Source of the DNA: CAZILN01 sp964540005
Lineage (GTDB): Bacteria > Bacteroidota > Bacteroidia > Bacteroidales > SM23-62
Length of the DNA stretch: 6,505 bases
Direction of reading: 5' to 3'
NCBI GenBank assembly: GCA_964540005.1
Contig: CAZILN010000296.1
Location: 1 to 6,505 of the forward strand
Shown here: positions 1 to 6,505 of the stretch, in pieces
Layout of the letters: each line of letters starts with the position of its first letter
Numbering within the stretch: position 1 is the first letter of the stretch
Program-made: the position numbers and the translations under genes
Notes under the pieces: model-generated
Databases searched by the model: none
The model's input: only the letters and a program-made list of their open reading frames with translations
What the model was told of the DNA's origin: nothing

Positions 1-26
1 ATAATTTAAAATTAATTCACTGAAAG

Positions 27-1004
27 ATGATCCTGAAACTTTTTAAAGGAAGCCAGGCTGTTTTTCTTATTCTGATCCCGGTTCTCGCTGTACTTTTGTG
101 GACAAGGTCTTTTATACATCCCTTTGATATTCCTGTGCAGTCTGATTCCATGCCTTTGTATGACCTGGTAGATGACGTTATAAATTCCAGCAGGATACTG
201 TCACAAATAAGTGCTCTGTTGTTTATAATACTTATGGCTCTTTTACTGGCCCGGATCAATACAAAGTTCATGCTGATCCCGGCCCGTACCTACCTCCCTG
301 CAATTATATTTCTGATCATAGCCAGTGCCTATCCTCACATGCATTACTTTCATCCGCTTATACCATCAGTGCTTTTATTACTGCTTGCAGTAAACCGGAT
401 GTTTGATGCATATAAAAAGGAAGGCTTATCTTATCATTTCTTTGATGCCGCACTGATAATTTCCCTGGCCAGCATGTTCTATGCAAGAATGGGGGTTTTT
501 ATTGTTATCATCTGGCTGGGATTGATCTTCCTGAGGCCTTTTTACTGGAGGGAATGGGCCATGTCACTTATTGGATTTCTCCTCCCCTATATCTTTCTGA
601 TCTCACACAATTATTTCTATGGAAAAGACATTAATCTCTTCCTGGATCTGGTAAAAGATAACTTTATAAGGGAAACAGCCCTTACATACATTGAATATCC
701 CTATTACTTTTTCCTGGGTATGCTGGTCATGCTGTTATTTCTTGCCAGTATCAAAATGATGCAGATCAACACGGGATTAAAAATTCTGGTCAGGCAATTT
801 TCGAAGGTGTTTTTCTGGATATTCCTGATTACCCTGGTATTGGCTGTATTGTTCATTGAGTCAGCTGGTCTGATCACCCTGGCTGCCATTCCAGCAGCCT
901 ACCTGATTTCGTTTTATTTCTTCACAAGCAGATCCAGGTTGGGCAACGAGATCATTTTCATACTGTTCCTGCTGGCTTATATTTCAGTACAGGTGCTGGC
1001 GTAG
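27..1004 (+). CDS. Polytopic inner-membrane protein, DUF6427-like
   Basis: This 325-residue protein is almost entirely hydrophobic, with about ten or eleven predicted membrane segments. The clearest are near residues 12-30, 55-78, 88-102, 112-122, 140-175 (two segments), 181-197, 225-245, 262-298 (two segments) and 308-325. The short N-terminus, in which a charged KLFKGSQ stretch leads directly into the first segment, and the overall length resemble the Bacteroidota family DUF6427, which has no established function. That assignment is from memory of the family and not from a search. The ATG at 27 is chosen because it precedes the first membrane segment; only a weak AAAG purine stretch lies upstream. 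The gene ends in tandem stops (TAG TAA). It converges on the minus-strand genes across 25 bases, so it is probably functionally separate from them. Its promoter and any upstream operon partner lie outside the window. Confidence 0.8.
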   Translation: MILKLFKGSQAVFLILIPVLAVLLWTRSFIHPFDIPVQSDSMPLYDLVDDVINSSRILSQISALLFIILMALLLARINTKFMLIPARTYLPAIIFLIIASAYPHMHYFHPLIPSVLLLLLAVNRMFDAYKKEGLSYHFFDAALIISLASMFYARMGVFIVIIWLGLIFLRPFYWREWAMSLIGFLLPYIFLISHNYFYGKDINLFLDLVKDNFIRETALTYIEYPYYFFLGMLVMLLFLASIKMMQINTGLKILVRQFSKVFFWIFLITLVLAVLFIESAGLITLAAIPAAYLISFYFFTSRSRLGNEIIFILFLLAYISVQVLA

Positions 1005-1029
1005 TAAGGATAGAAGGCTGCCAGGCATT

Positions 1030-1488
1030 TTATTTAGTCACGTATGACAGTATGCCTACTGCCTGTCCGGGCTTACCCTCCTCAAAGGAGATAAAGACAT
1101 GGTATATCCCTGTTTTCTGGCACATGAAATTAAAGGGATTGAATTCTTCACCGGTATCATTATTGACTGAACTGAAGATCAGGCGGTTGGTGTCATACAG
1201 TTTCAATACGGCTTTGCCACCGGGATCTGTAGAACTGCAGACTGAAAAACGGTAAATGTTATTTTTACTGAGAACAAGGGGGTACCTGGCAATAGGGGCC
1301 CTTTCTCCTTCAGGTACACCTGGCAGGATCACTAAAAAATCTTTCAGATAGGTGGCATCGTCACCTGCTGCTGTGGCGCAACTGTCTATCAATAGTTCCG
1401 GGGCCTGGGCCCTAATATCAGGATAAAGGAAGAAAAATCCAAGTAGAAGAAAGCAGGCTATTCTTTTCATCTGTAATCTGTTTTTCAT
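1030..1488 (-). CDS. Small secreted protein, possible beta-sandwich fold
   Basis: This 152-residue protein begins with a signal peptide: a basic start (KNRLQMKR), a hydrophobic core around residues 11-22 and a probable signal peptidase I site near the RAQA motif at 26-29. The mature part, about 124 residues, alternates short hydrophobic strands with turns. Its stretch from NNIYRFSVCSS through KAVLKLYD to GIYHVFISF resembles the strand pattern of PPC-like or similar beta-sandwich domains, although no family was identified with certainty. Three cysteines (37, 84, 123) remain after signal removal, so at most one disulfide could form within a monomer. A second in-frame ATG at residue 7 (1468-1470) gives an equally good signal peptide, so the true start is uncertain. 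The gene lies 61 bases after the lipoprotein gene on the same strand and ends the minus-strand run. It is probably periplasmic or exported, and function is unknown. Confidence 0.8.
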   Translation of the reverse strand: MKNRLQMKRIACFLLLGFFFLYPDIRAQAPELLIDSCATAAGDDATYLKDFLVILPGVPEGERAPIARYPLVLSKNNIYRFSVCSSTDPGGKAVLKLYDTNRLIFSSVNNDTGEEFNPFNFMCQKTGIYHVFISFEEGKPGQAVGILSYVTK

Positions 1489-1549
1489 TTAAGGTTCCCT
1501 TTTGCAGGGTATAAATCACACTTAGTTAAAAATTGGTTACTTATTTATT

Positions 1550-2452
1550 TCAGGAACTGATCATATGGTTCCTTATTTCTTCTGTTTTACTAATTATTTT
1601 TGCCAGCTGTTCATCGGTAATATGAACCACACTTTTTTCATTCTGGACGATCATGATCATGCCATCCTGCTCAACCTGTTCAGGTTCTCCAATCTCATAG
1701 GTAATTTCTATCTTGTCGTACTCGGTTTTCAGTTCATTCAGCAAACCTATTAGCTCCGGAAAATCCTGCTGGCTTTTATAGTTACCCAGAATCAGGAGAA
1801 TATTATTGAGGCAGATTTTTTGCTCTCCTATCCTCTCAGAAAGGGCAGGATCAGTTTTCTCAACGGCAACCTGGGTAGCCAGGTACATACCTTCAATCCA
1901 GATACCTGCTATCATTAAAGCACTCAGGTGTCCGCGGTTATTATCCCGCAGGTAATTGTCCATATTGTTGAAACTGCTTACGGAGATATACATCAGTGAA
2001 TCAATATCATCACTGGCAGTTGCCAGCCGTTTCAGGGTTGAAAAGTCAAAGAACTGGCCCACTTTTATTCCATCAGCGAGTTTATTGATGGCCGTCAGGT
2101 AATCTACTACCTGGGTATTTTTATTATACATATTAAGATATCCGAGATCTGCTCCAAATACCCCAAGGCTGTAAGCCATCTTGAAACTGGTATGGTAGTT
2201 ATCAACGTAATCAGTGGTTGCCAGGTATTTAGTAGAGAAAGGAACTCCCAGCTCTTTGATCAGGGCGGCCATTTCGACCGGGGATGAAACATTGTGGACT
2301 ATTTCTTCCATGGCCTCATCAGAAACCCTGAGTCCCGCAGCCTCGGCAACAGAATCAGGAATCATGAGATCATCGGTCGATAGTTTGTCCTTTTTGGATT
2401 GGCAGGCAATCATGCCGATCAGAATGATTGAAAGCAGAATTCTGTTAATCAT
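1550..2452 (-). CDS. Predicted envelope lipoprotein, helical, unknown function
   Basis: This 300-residue protein has a short signal peptide ending in a lipobox-like MIAC, so Cys17 is the likely lipidated residue. Met at position -3 is a little unusual. The residues after the cysteine (QSKKDK) are basic and do not resemble the acidic surface-export signals described in some Bacteroidota, so a periplasm-facing location is the more likely one; this is inference. The remainder looks mostly alpha-helical, with amphipathic stretches around 45-70, 86-130 and 175-240. It then has an acidic linker (EPEQVEQDG, about 257-265), a short strand-like segment and a terminal helix. I do not recognise a domain. 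The gene follows the ABC transporter by 67 bases on the same strand and may encode a periplasmic partner of it. No Shine-Dalgarno sequence precedes the ATG, which is normal for this phylum. Confidence 0.82.
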   Translation of the reverse strand: MINRILLSIILIGMIACQSKKDKLSTDDLMIPDSVAEAAGLRVSDEAMEEIVHNVSSPVEMAALIKELGVPFSTKYLATTDYVDNYHTSFKMAYSLGVFGADLGYLNMYNKNTQVVDYLTAINKLADGIKVGQFFDFSTLKRLATASDDIDSLMYISVSSFNNMDNYLRDNNRGHLSALMIAGIWIEGMYLATQVAVEKTDPALSERIGEQKICLNNILLILGNYKSQQDFPELIGLLNELKTEYDKIEITYEIGEPEQVEQDGMIMIVQNEKSVVHITDEQLAKIISKTEEIRNHMISS

Positions 2453-2478
2453 GAGTTGAATTGTTATCAGATATATAA

Positions 2479-2510
2479 CAAAAATAGCAAAACTTCCAGT
2501 TCTTTGGCAA
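2479..2510 (-). promoter_or_regulatory. Candidate Bacteroidota-type promoter before the lipoprotein gene
   Basis: Read on the minus strand, positions 2486-2479 give TATTTTTG, which fits the Bacteroidota -7 consensus TAnnTTTG. A TTG at 2510-2508 stands 21 bases upstream, within the spacing expected for the -33 element. Transcription would start roughly at 2472-2475, leaving a short leader before the ATG at 2452. The motif is short and the region AT-rich, so a chance match is possible. If real, it would let the last two genes be expressed independently of the transporter. Confidence 0.4.
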
Positions 2511-2519
2511 GAAAATTAA

Positions 2520-5500
2520 TTAGCTGTATTTGAAATTTGCGAAAACCTGCATGGTTCTTTTAAGAGCATTGAAATACAGAGTGATATAAAAAACAAGACA
2601 GAGAAACCATATGACAGCCATATTGAACTGGTAGGTGTTAAAGTAGGTCCCGAGGAAGTACTTACGCGGGGAAAAGAAATGTGATCTCAGGTGAAGGCCT
2701 TTTGAAGGGATGGGATATTTATAAATGGGATCAATTTGCTGGATCAGTTCATTTTTATACTCAACCATCTTATGTTTTTCAAAGACTTTTCTTACCGTTT
2801 CAGCCAGGGTTTCATTATAATAATCATCTTTAACGGAACTGAACAGCGCGGCGTCTTTCTCGGTGAAATAATTGATAAGCAATTCTTTCCGGGCATTGGC
2901 AATAGTAAATTGAGCACTGTAATTGGTATTTAACAGGTCGAGATAATCAGATATCAGCCTGATATCTTCTGCTGTCAGAGTGCCGGGGTCGAATATATAA
3001 GGACGGTCAAAAGGAATTTCCGGAACCAGCAGGGTCTCTTTCATAATCTCATTTTTCAACAGCAGCAGATCCGCTGATGTCTCACTTATGGAGTTATGCT
3101 CTTTCACTTCCTTCTCGATTGATTCCAGGCGCATTCTCAATTCCGGGATCAGGTACACCTGTTTAAAATCAGCCTCGCTTTCCTGTTGTCTCAGCTGATA
3201 AAAATGTTTCTCATATTCATTATTCTTGAACTGGTAGACCATTAGTGCTTCATAGGACCATTTGGTAACCATGATCTCTGCTATCCACGGAACCTTGGCT
3301 ACATTGGAAATCCTGCGGTTAAGTTTATCAAAGGGGAACATGGCACCACTAAGGACCATCATTGGAATGACCAGCAGGGGGATAAGGACATATATGGTTA
3401 CGGCTGAATTCATGGAAGCCGAGATATTCAAGCCTATCATGCCTGCACAGACAGCCGTGGAGAAGAAAGCAAACCAGTATATGAAATACATGCCTTTTAT
3501 TTCCAGGATGGTATTGCCGATCAGGATAAATAACAGGGCCTGGACGGCATAAATAAGGAATAAAATGGCAAGTTTGGAGACCAGGTAGCCCGATCTGCTG
3601 AGATTGAGAAATGCTTCCCTTTTCAGGATCTTGCTGTCCTTGAAAATCTCTTCAGCACTGACCATCATTCCCAGGAAAAGGGCGACAATCAGGCTCATGA
3701 ATATGTATACAGGAATGTTTTCATTCTCCCTGAAAATATAAATCCCTGAACTTGGATCAGCAATATACCTGATAATAAATGAAAGAATAAAACCCAGGGC
3801 AGGTGCTTCCAGAATGGTCAGGAGGAGGTATTGACGGTTGGAGATCTTTGAAAGAAAATCCCTCCTTGCAAAAATGGATACCTGCCGTAACCATCCAGGG
3901 ATGGTCAGGCCCTTTGGCGGTGGTTCTGTGACTTCCGGCAGGTGTTCGACCTGGTAATTTTCCCTGAAATATTCTTCCCATTTAACCGGACCCACCTTCC
4001 TCTCCCTGGTATGCTTCCCGAATTCATCCACTACTTTCGCGTCGATAATATTGAATATGAGTTCCGGATTTACATTCCCGCATACCGGGCATTCCCCGAT
4101 CTCAGAATTGATCTGGGCATCCAGTCTCTTGAAATACATAACTGCTTCCACGGGATTCCCGTAATAGATCAGGTAACCACCTACATCCAGGAGGATGATC
4201 TTGTCAAACATCTTATAGATCTCTGATGAAGGCTGGTGGATAACAACAAATACCAGCTTTCCTTTTAAGGATAACTCCCGGAGCAGATCCATGACGTTCT
4301 CTGAATCACGTGAAGATAGTCCGGATGTAGGTTCATCTACAAAAAGAATGGCCGGTTCCCTGATAAGTTCCAGGGCAATGTTAAGGCGCTTTCGTTGTCC
4401 ACCGGATATCAGTTTATTCAGTACCCCGCCTACCTTGAAGTCCTTTATCTCAAATAAGCCGAGGCTGTTCAGGGTATTATGGACCATCCGGGTAAGTTCT
4501 TCCTTTGACTTGTCCCTGAAACAGAGCCGGGCATTATAATACAGGTTCTGGAAAACCGTTAGTTCTTCAATCAGCAGGTCATCCTGTGGGATCAGGCCTA
4601 TAATTCCCGAAAGCTTGTCAGCCTCAGTATGCAGGTTGATCGCGTTAATCAAGACTGAACCGGATGTTGGCCTGTCTATTCCAGAAAGAATATTCAGCAG
4701 GGTAGTCTTCCCGGCGCCACTTGCACCCATGATCCCTATTAATCCTCCATGACCTTCGGAAAATGAAATATCATGCAGTCCCTGGTTACCATTGGAAAAA
4801 ACATACCGGATGTTACTGACGTCATAGCTCAGGTGAACAGAAGTTTCTTCATCCCGGAAAGTTGAAGCAATGTCACTGTAATATATTGGCTTCCCTTTAG
4901 GCGGTTTAAGAGTGCTGCCGTTGGCAAAGAGGTAGATGCGCCGGATACTGATGGCAAGGCCGTTCAGGAAAAGCGTTTCCTTACCGGGGTATTTAAGGAA
5001 ATACAGGTCGACGCTGGATACATGCAGGACAAAGATGCAACCGTCAAGCTTTTCAGTTGGCAGGAACTTAGTCTGGGTATGGGCAGGCTCCCCGTCAAAC
5101 ATTACCAGGATGTCCGGATCATCAATGCCGGCAGGATCTTCATTTACTACAAAAGCTTCTATACTGGTGGCTTCGGCTCGGGAGATCTTAAATACATCAG
5201 CAACAGTAGTAATAATGGCCATACGTTGCTCTGTGAATTTGGTATCTGCCTGTACAAGTTCATATAACCTGACAAGCACCACCACTTTTTGGTTCTGGGT
5301 CAGGGTCTTATTAATTTTGCGGCATATACTCAGTATCCTGACCGAATCAATTACTGAAGTTAACTTACGCTCTCCGTCTTCAGTTTTATCCTTTGCCGCA
5401 ATACCGGCATGCTCCTCAAACAGGGCATAATATTCACAGACCTTTTCATCTGACAGCTGGGTAATCAGGAAGGTTTTTACGAACTGCTTCTCTTCTTCTT

Positions 5501-5570
5501 CGACACCATCATCCTGTTTGACTATAATGGCAAAGAGCTGCATTAATGCTTTCAGTACTTCCTTACTCAT
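2520..5570 (-). CDS. ABCG-type ABC transporter with TerB-like N-terminus
   Basis: This 1016-residue protein is a fused ATPase and permease in ABCG order (nucleotide-binding domain first). Residues 1-145 are helical and resemble TerB: an acidic QDDGVEEEE motif at 19-27 is echoed by QADTKFTEQ at 107-115. Residues about 153-235 are strand-rich and end in PIYYSDI, resembling the FHA-like regions that precede some ABCG ATPases; this call is tentative. The ATPase is complete: Walker A GASGAGKTT at 282-290, Q-loop Gln329, signature SGGQ at 389-392, Walker B ILFVDEP at 408-414, and H-loop His445. A CPVC motif sits at 494-497 in the linker. Membrane segments are predicted near 581-603, 620-640, 662-685, 693-715, 721-742 and 981-1001. 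About 240 extracytoplasmic residues lie between the last two, much longer than usual for this class. The gene starts 24 bases after siaC, so co-transcription is likely. The substrate is unknown, and the protein may act as a mechanical or signalling machine and not as an ordinary exporter. Confidence 0.93.
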   Translation of the reverse strand: MSKEVLKALMQLFAIIVKQDDGVEEEEKQFVKTFLITQLSDEKVCEYYALFEEHAGIAAKDKTEDGERKLTSVIDSVRILSICRKINKTLTQNQKVVVLVRLYELVQADTKFTEQRMAIITTVADVFKISRAEATSIEAFVVNEDPAGIDDPDILVMFDGEPAHTQTKFLPTEKLDGCIFVLHVSSVDLYFLKYPGKETLFLNGLAISIRRIYLFANGSTLKPPKGKPIYYSDIASTFRDEETSVHLSYDVSNIRYVFSNGNQGLHDISFSEGHGGLIGIMGASGAGKTTLLNILSGIDRPTSGSVLINAINLHTEADKLSGIIGLIPQDDLLIEELTVFQNLYYNARLCFRDKSKEELTRMVHNTLNSLGLFEIKDFKVGGVLNKLISGGQRKRLNIALELIREPAILFVDEPTSGLSSRDSENVMDLLRELSLKGKLVFVVIHQPSSEIYKMFDKIILLDVGGYLIYYGNPVEAVMYFKRLDAQINSEIGECPVCGNVNPELIFNIIDAKVVDEFGKHTRERKVGPVKWEEYFRENYQVEHLPEVTEPPPKGLTIPGWLRQVSIFARRDFLSKISNRQYLLLTILEAPALGFILSFIIRYIADPSSGIYIFRENENIPVYIFMSLIVALFLGMMVSAEEIFKDSKILKREAFLNLSRSGYLVSKLAILFLIYAVQALLFILIGNTILEIKGMYFIYWFAFFSTAVCAGMIGLNISASMNSAVTIYVLIPLLVIPMMVLSGAMFPFDKLNRRISNVAKVPWIAEIMVTKWSYEALMVYQFKNNEYEKHFYQLRQQESEADFKQVYLIPELRMRLESIEKEVKEHNSISETSADLLLLKNEIMKETLLVPEIPFDRPYIFDPGTLTAEDIRLISDYLDLLNTNYSAQFTIANARKELLINYFTEKDAALFSSVKDDYYNETLAETVRKVFEKHKMVEYKNELIQQIDPIYKYPIPSKGLHLRSHFFSPRKYFLGTYFNTYQFNMAVIWFLCLVFYITLYFNALKRTMQVFANFKYS

Positions 5571-5594
5571 AATTCAGGGCGCTGATTAATTAAT

Positions 5595-5969
5595 TTATGC
5601 CTGCAGGATCTCAAACGGAACATCAACCATCTCAGCGTATTCCTCTCCGGCTTCCTGCATGTCTTCATCATCTGCCATGAAATACCAGCGCACGCGGACT
5701 TTTTGACCGTTTTCAATCATTTCTTCAAGCAGGGTAAGTATATCAAGGATGACCTTGGAAGATGCAGTATTGAAATAGATGAATTTAAAATCAAAAATGG
5801 TCTCAGGATTTGGATCTTCCATATAATCATTTAGCCAGTTAATGATAGGCTCAAAGAATGTAACCACATCCTCCGGCAGGGATCTACCGGAAACCTCAAA
5901 CAGGTTATTTTCCTTATCAAGAGTAACCTCCGGACAATCATATGTTCCTTTGATTGTGAATGCTTCCAT
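5595..5969 (-). CDS. siaC: SiaC-family (DUF1987) regulatory phosphoprotein
   Basis: This 124-residue protein matches the single-domain SiaC/DUF1987 family in length and pattern. It has an N-terminal strand region (FTIKGTYDCPEV, then LFEVSGRSLPED), a helix around 36-51, the core strand FDFKFIYFNTASSK at 59-72, a long helix to about 87, and a strand with RWYF near 94-97. In Pseudomonas aeruginosa, SiaC is phosphorylated on Thr68 by SiaB and dephosphorylated by SiaA; the unphosphorylated form binds and activates the diguanylate cyclase SiaD. Here the threonine of the YFNTASSK motif is also residue 68 (codon 5768-5766), so the switch residue appears to be retained. The gene lies 9 bases after the siaB-like gene and 24 bases before the transporter gene. 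No diguanylate cyclase is encoded in the window, so its output partner is probably a different protein. No clear ribosome binding site is visible. Confidence 0.9.
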   Translation of the reverse strand: MEAFTIKGTYDCPEVTLDKENNLFEVSGRSLPEDVVTFFEPIINWLNDYMEDPNPETIFDFKFIYFNTASSKVILDILTLLEEMIENGQKVRVRWYFMADDEDMQEAGEEYAEMVDVPFEILQA

Positions 5970-5978
5970 AGTATAAAA

Positions 5979-6494
5979 TTATAATGTCCTTGAGACTTTT
6001 GTTGTCAGAACAAAGAATGAATATTTGTCAGAAACAGTTAAAAAATGGAAATCAAGCGGATTACCGGTTTTTCTTCCTATGTCGATAAAGCCCAGTCCGG
6101 CCCCCCCTTTTTCGGATAAACGGCCTTCCTTCATCTGTTGCTTATAAAGTTCAGTCAGCTCATCTTTGTTCAGGCCGTTTACTTTATCAAGCAATGATTT
6201 CAGCTCCTTAACATTTTCAGTGAGGAGTATATTGCCGGTAGTAATACAATACATTTCCGGCTGACTGCTGACCAGGAAGATGCCACGGCTTTTTTCAGCT
6301 TCATCCCCCTCTACCGGATCGGCGTGTTTGCTTATATTCTGAAGGCATTCGACCATGACATGAAAAACAATACGCTGAAACTTGGCTGTTTCACCGGTTT
6401 GTTCCATCTGTGCTTCCGAAAGGGCGATAAATGCCTTTATGATCTGGTGGGTGACAATTCCTTCATAGACTATCTTGATCTCATGAGTTTTCAT
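5979..6494 (-). CDS. siaB: SiaB-family GHKL protein kinase
   Basis: This 171-residue protein fits the SiaB kinase family (DUF6272), small cytosolic GHKL-fold ATPases related to anti-sigma-factor kinases. The N-box is visible as ECLQNISKH at 49-57, with Glu49 and Asn53 in the expected places for Mg-ATP binding. The glycine-rich box is GGAGLGFIDI at 130-139. The usual DxGxG motif between them is not seen; the corresponding stretch reads TTGN at 85-88, so nucleotide binding may differ from classical GHKL proteins. Known family members phosphorylate SiaC on a threonine, and the next gene, 9 bases downstream, encodes a SiaC-like protein, which strongly supports the assignment. The start ATG at 6494 gives a normal N-terminus (MKTHEIKIVYEG), but only 11 upstream bases are visible and they contain no in-frame stop, so a longer start cannot be excluded. 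The start overlaps a TGA in another frame (ATGA), as is common at coupled junctions. Confidence 0.88.
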   Translation of the reverse strand: MKTHEIKIVYEGIVTHQIIKAFIALSEAQMEQTGETAKFQRIVFHVMVECLQNISKHADPVEGDEAEKSRGIFLVSSQPEMYCITTGNILLTENVKELKSLLDKVNGLNKDELTELYKQQMKEGRLSEKGGAGLGFIDIGRKTGNPLDFHFLTVSDKYSFFVLTTKVSRTL

Positions 6495-6505
6495 GGTTTT
6501 GTAGA

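Noticed and set aside
1005..1029. Possible bidirectional terminator between the convergent genes (ggctgccaggc followed by a T-rich stretch)
   Set aside because: The only dyad is tgcc-a-ggca, whose one-base loop is not a workable hairpin, and the T-rich stretch lies inside the neighbouring coding region.
1489..1549. Possible promoter or attenuator in the gap before the small secreted protein
   Set aside because: No TAnnTTTG match was found, and the CCCT/AGGG pairing around 1497-1511 is too short to support a hairpin call.
4936..5430. A 164-codon open frame on the plus strand opposite the N-terminal part of the transporter gene
   Set aside because: It lies wholly antisense to a well-supported gene, its translation shows no domain pattern, and it is best explained as a shadow of the minus-strand coding frame.
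5571..5597. AT-rich palindrome (attaattaat) between the siaC-like and transporter genes
   Set aside because: It is a short, low-complexity repeat in a 24-base gap with no promoter match and no GC-rich stem, so chance composition is the simplest explanation.
5595..5969. Anti-sigma-factor antagonist (STAS-domain) identity for the small protein after the kinase
   Set aside because: The kinase-plus-small-protein arrangement resembles SpoIIAB/SpoIIAA, but the sequence pattern (YFNTASSK, RWYF) and length fit SiaC/DUF1987 and not the STAS motif around a DSSG-type serine.

Overview
The window looks like chromosomal DNA from a member of the Bacteroidota (class Bacteroidia or a close relative). Three things suggest this: moderate GC content, start codons without clear Shine-Dalgarno sequences but with AT-rich leaders, and protein families typical of the phylum (a DUF6427-type membrane protein, a SiaB/SiaC pair, and lipoprotein/secreted proteins with short Bacteroidota-style signals). 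No rRNA, tRNA, CRISPR array, transposase or phage gene is visible. Coding density is very high, and no gene-free stretch exceeds about 70 bases.

Layout: one gene lies on the plus strand (27-1004, polytopic membrane protein, DUF6427-like). It converges on a run of five minus-strand genes across a 25-base gap. In transcription order (right to left) the minus-strand genes are: a SiaB-type GHKL kinase (6494-5979), a SiaC/DUF1987 phosphoprotein (5969-5595), a 1016-residue ABCG-type transporter with a TerB-like and probably FHA-like N-terminal extension (5570-2520), a 300-residue lipoprotein (2452-1550) and a small secreted protein (1488-1030). Gaps are 9, 24, 67 and 61 bases. The first three genes almost certainly form one transcription unit. 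The last two may be read through or may use a candidate Bacteroidota-type promoter found in front of the lipoprotein gene.

Working model (inference): SiaB and SiaC form a partner-switching module in which SiaC is toggled by phosphorylation. The predicted phosphosite Thr68 is present in a family-like motif. In Pseudomonas the output of this switch is the diguanylate cyclase SiaD. No GGDEF protein is encoded here, and the adjacent gene is instead a multidomain ABC transporter whose cytoplasmic N-terminus carries likely signalling or interaction domains. The transporter also has a roughly 240-residue extracytoplasmic insertion between its last two membrane segments, which could contact the downstream lipoprotein and secreted protein. 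The cluster therefore reads as a candidate envelope system in which a phospho-switch controls an ABCG-type machine with periplasmic partners. The SiaA-like PP2C phosphatase that would complete the switch is not in the window, and could lie just beyond the right edge.
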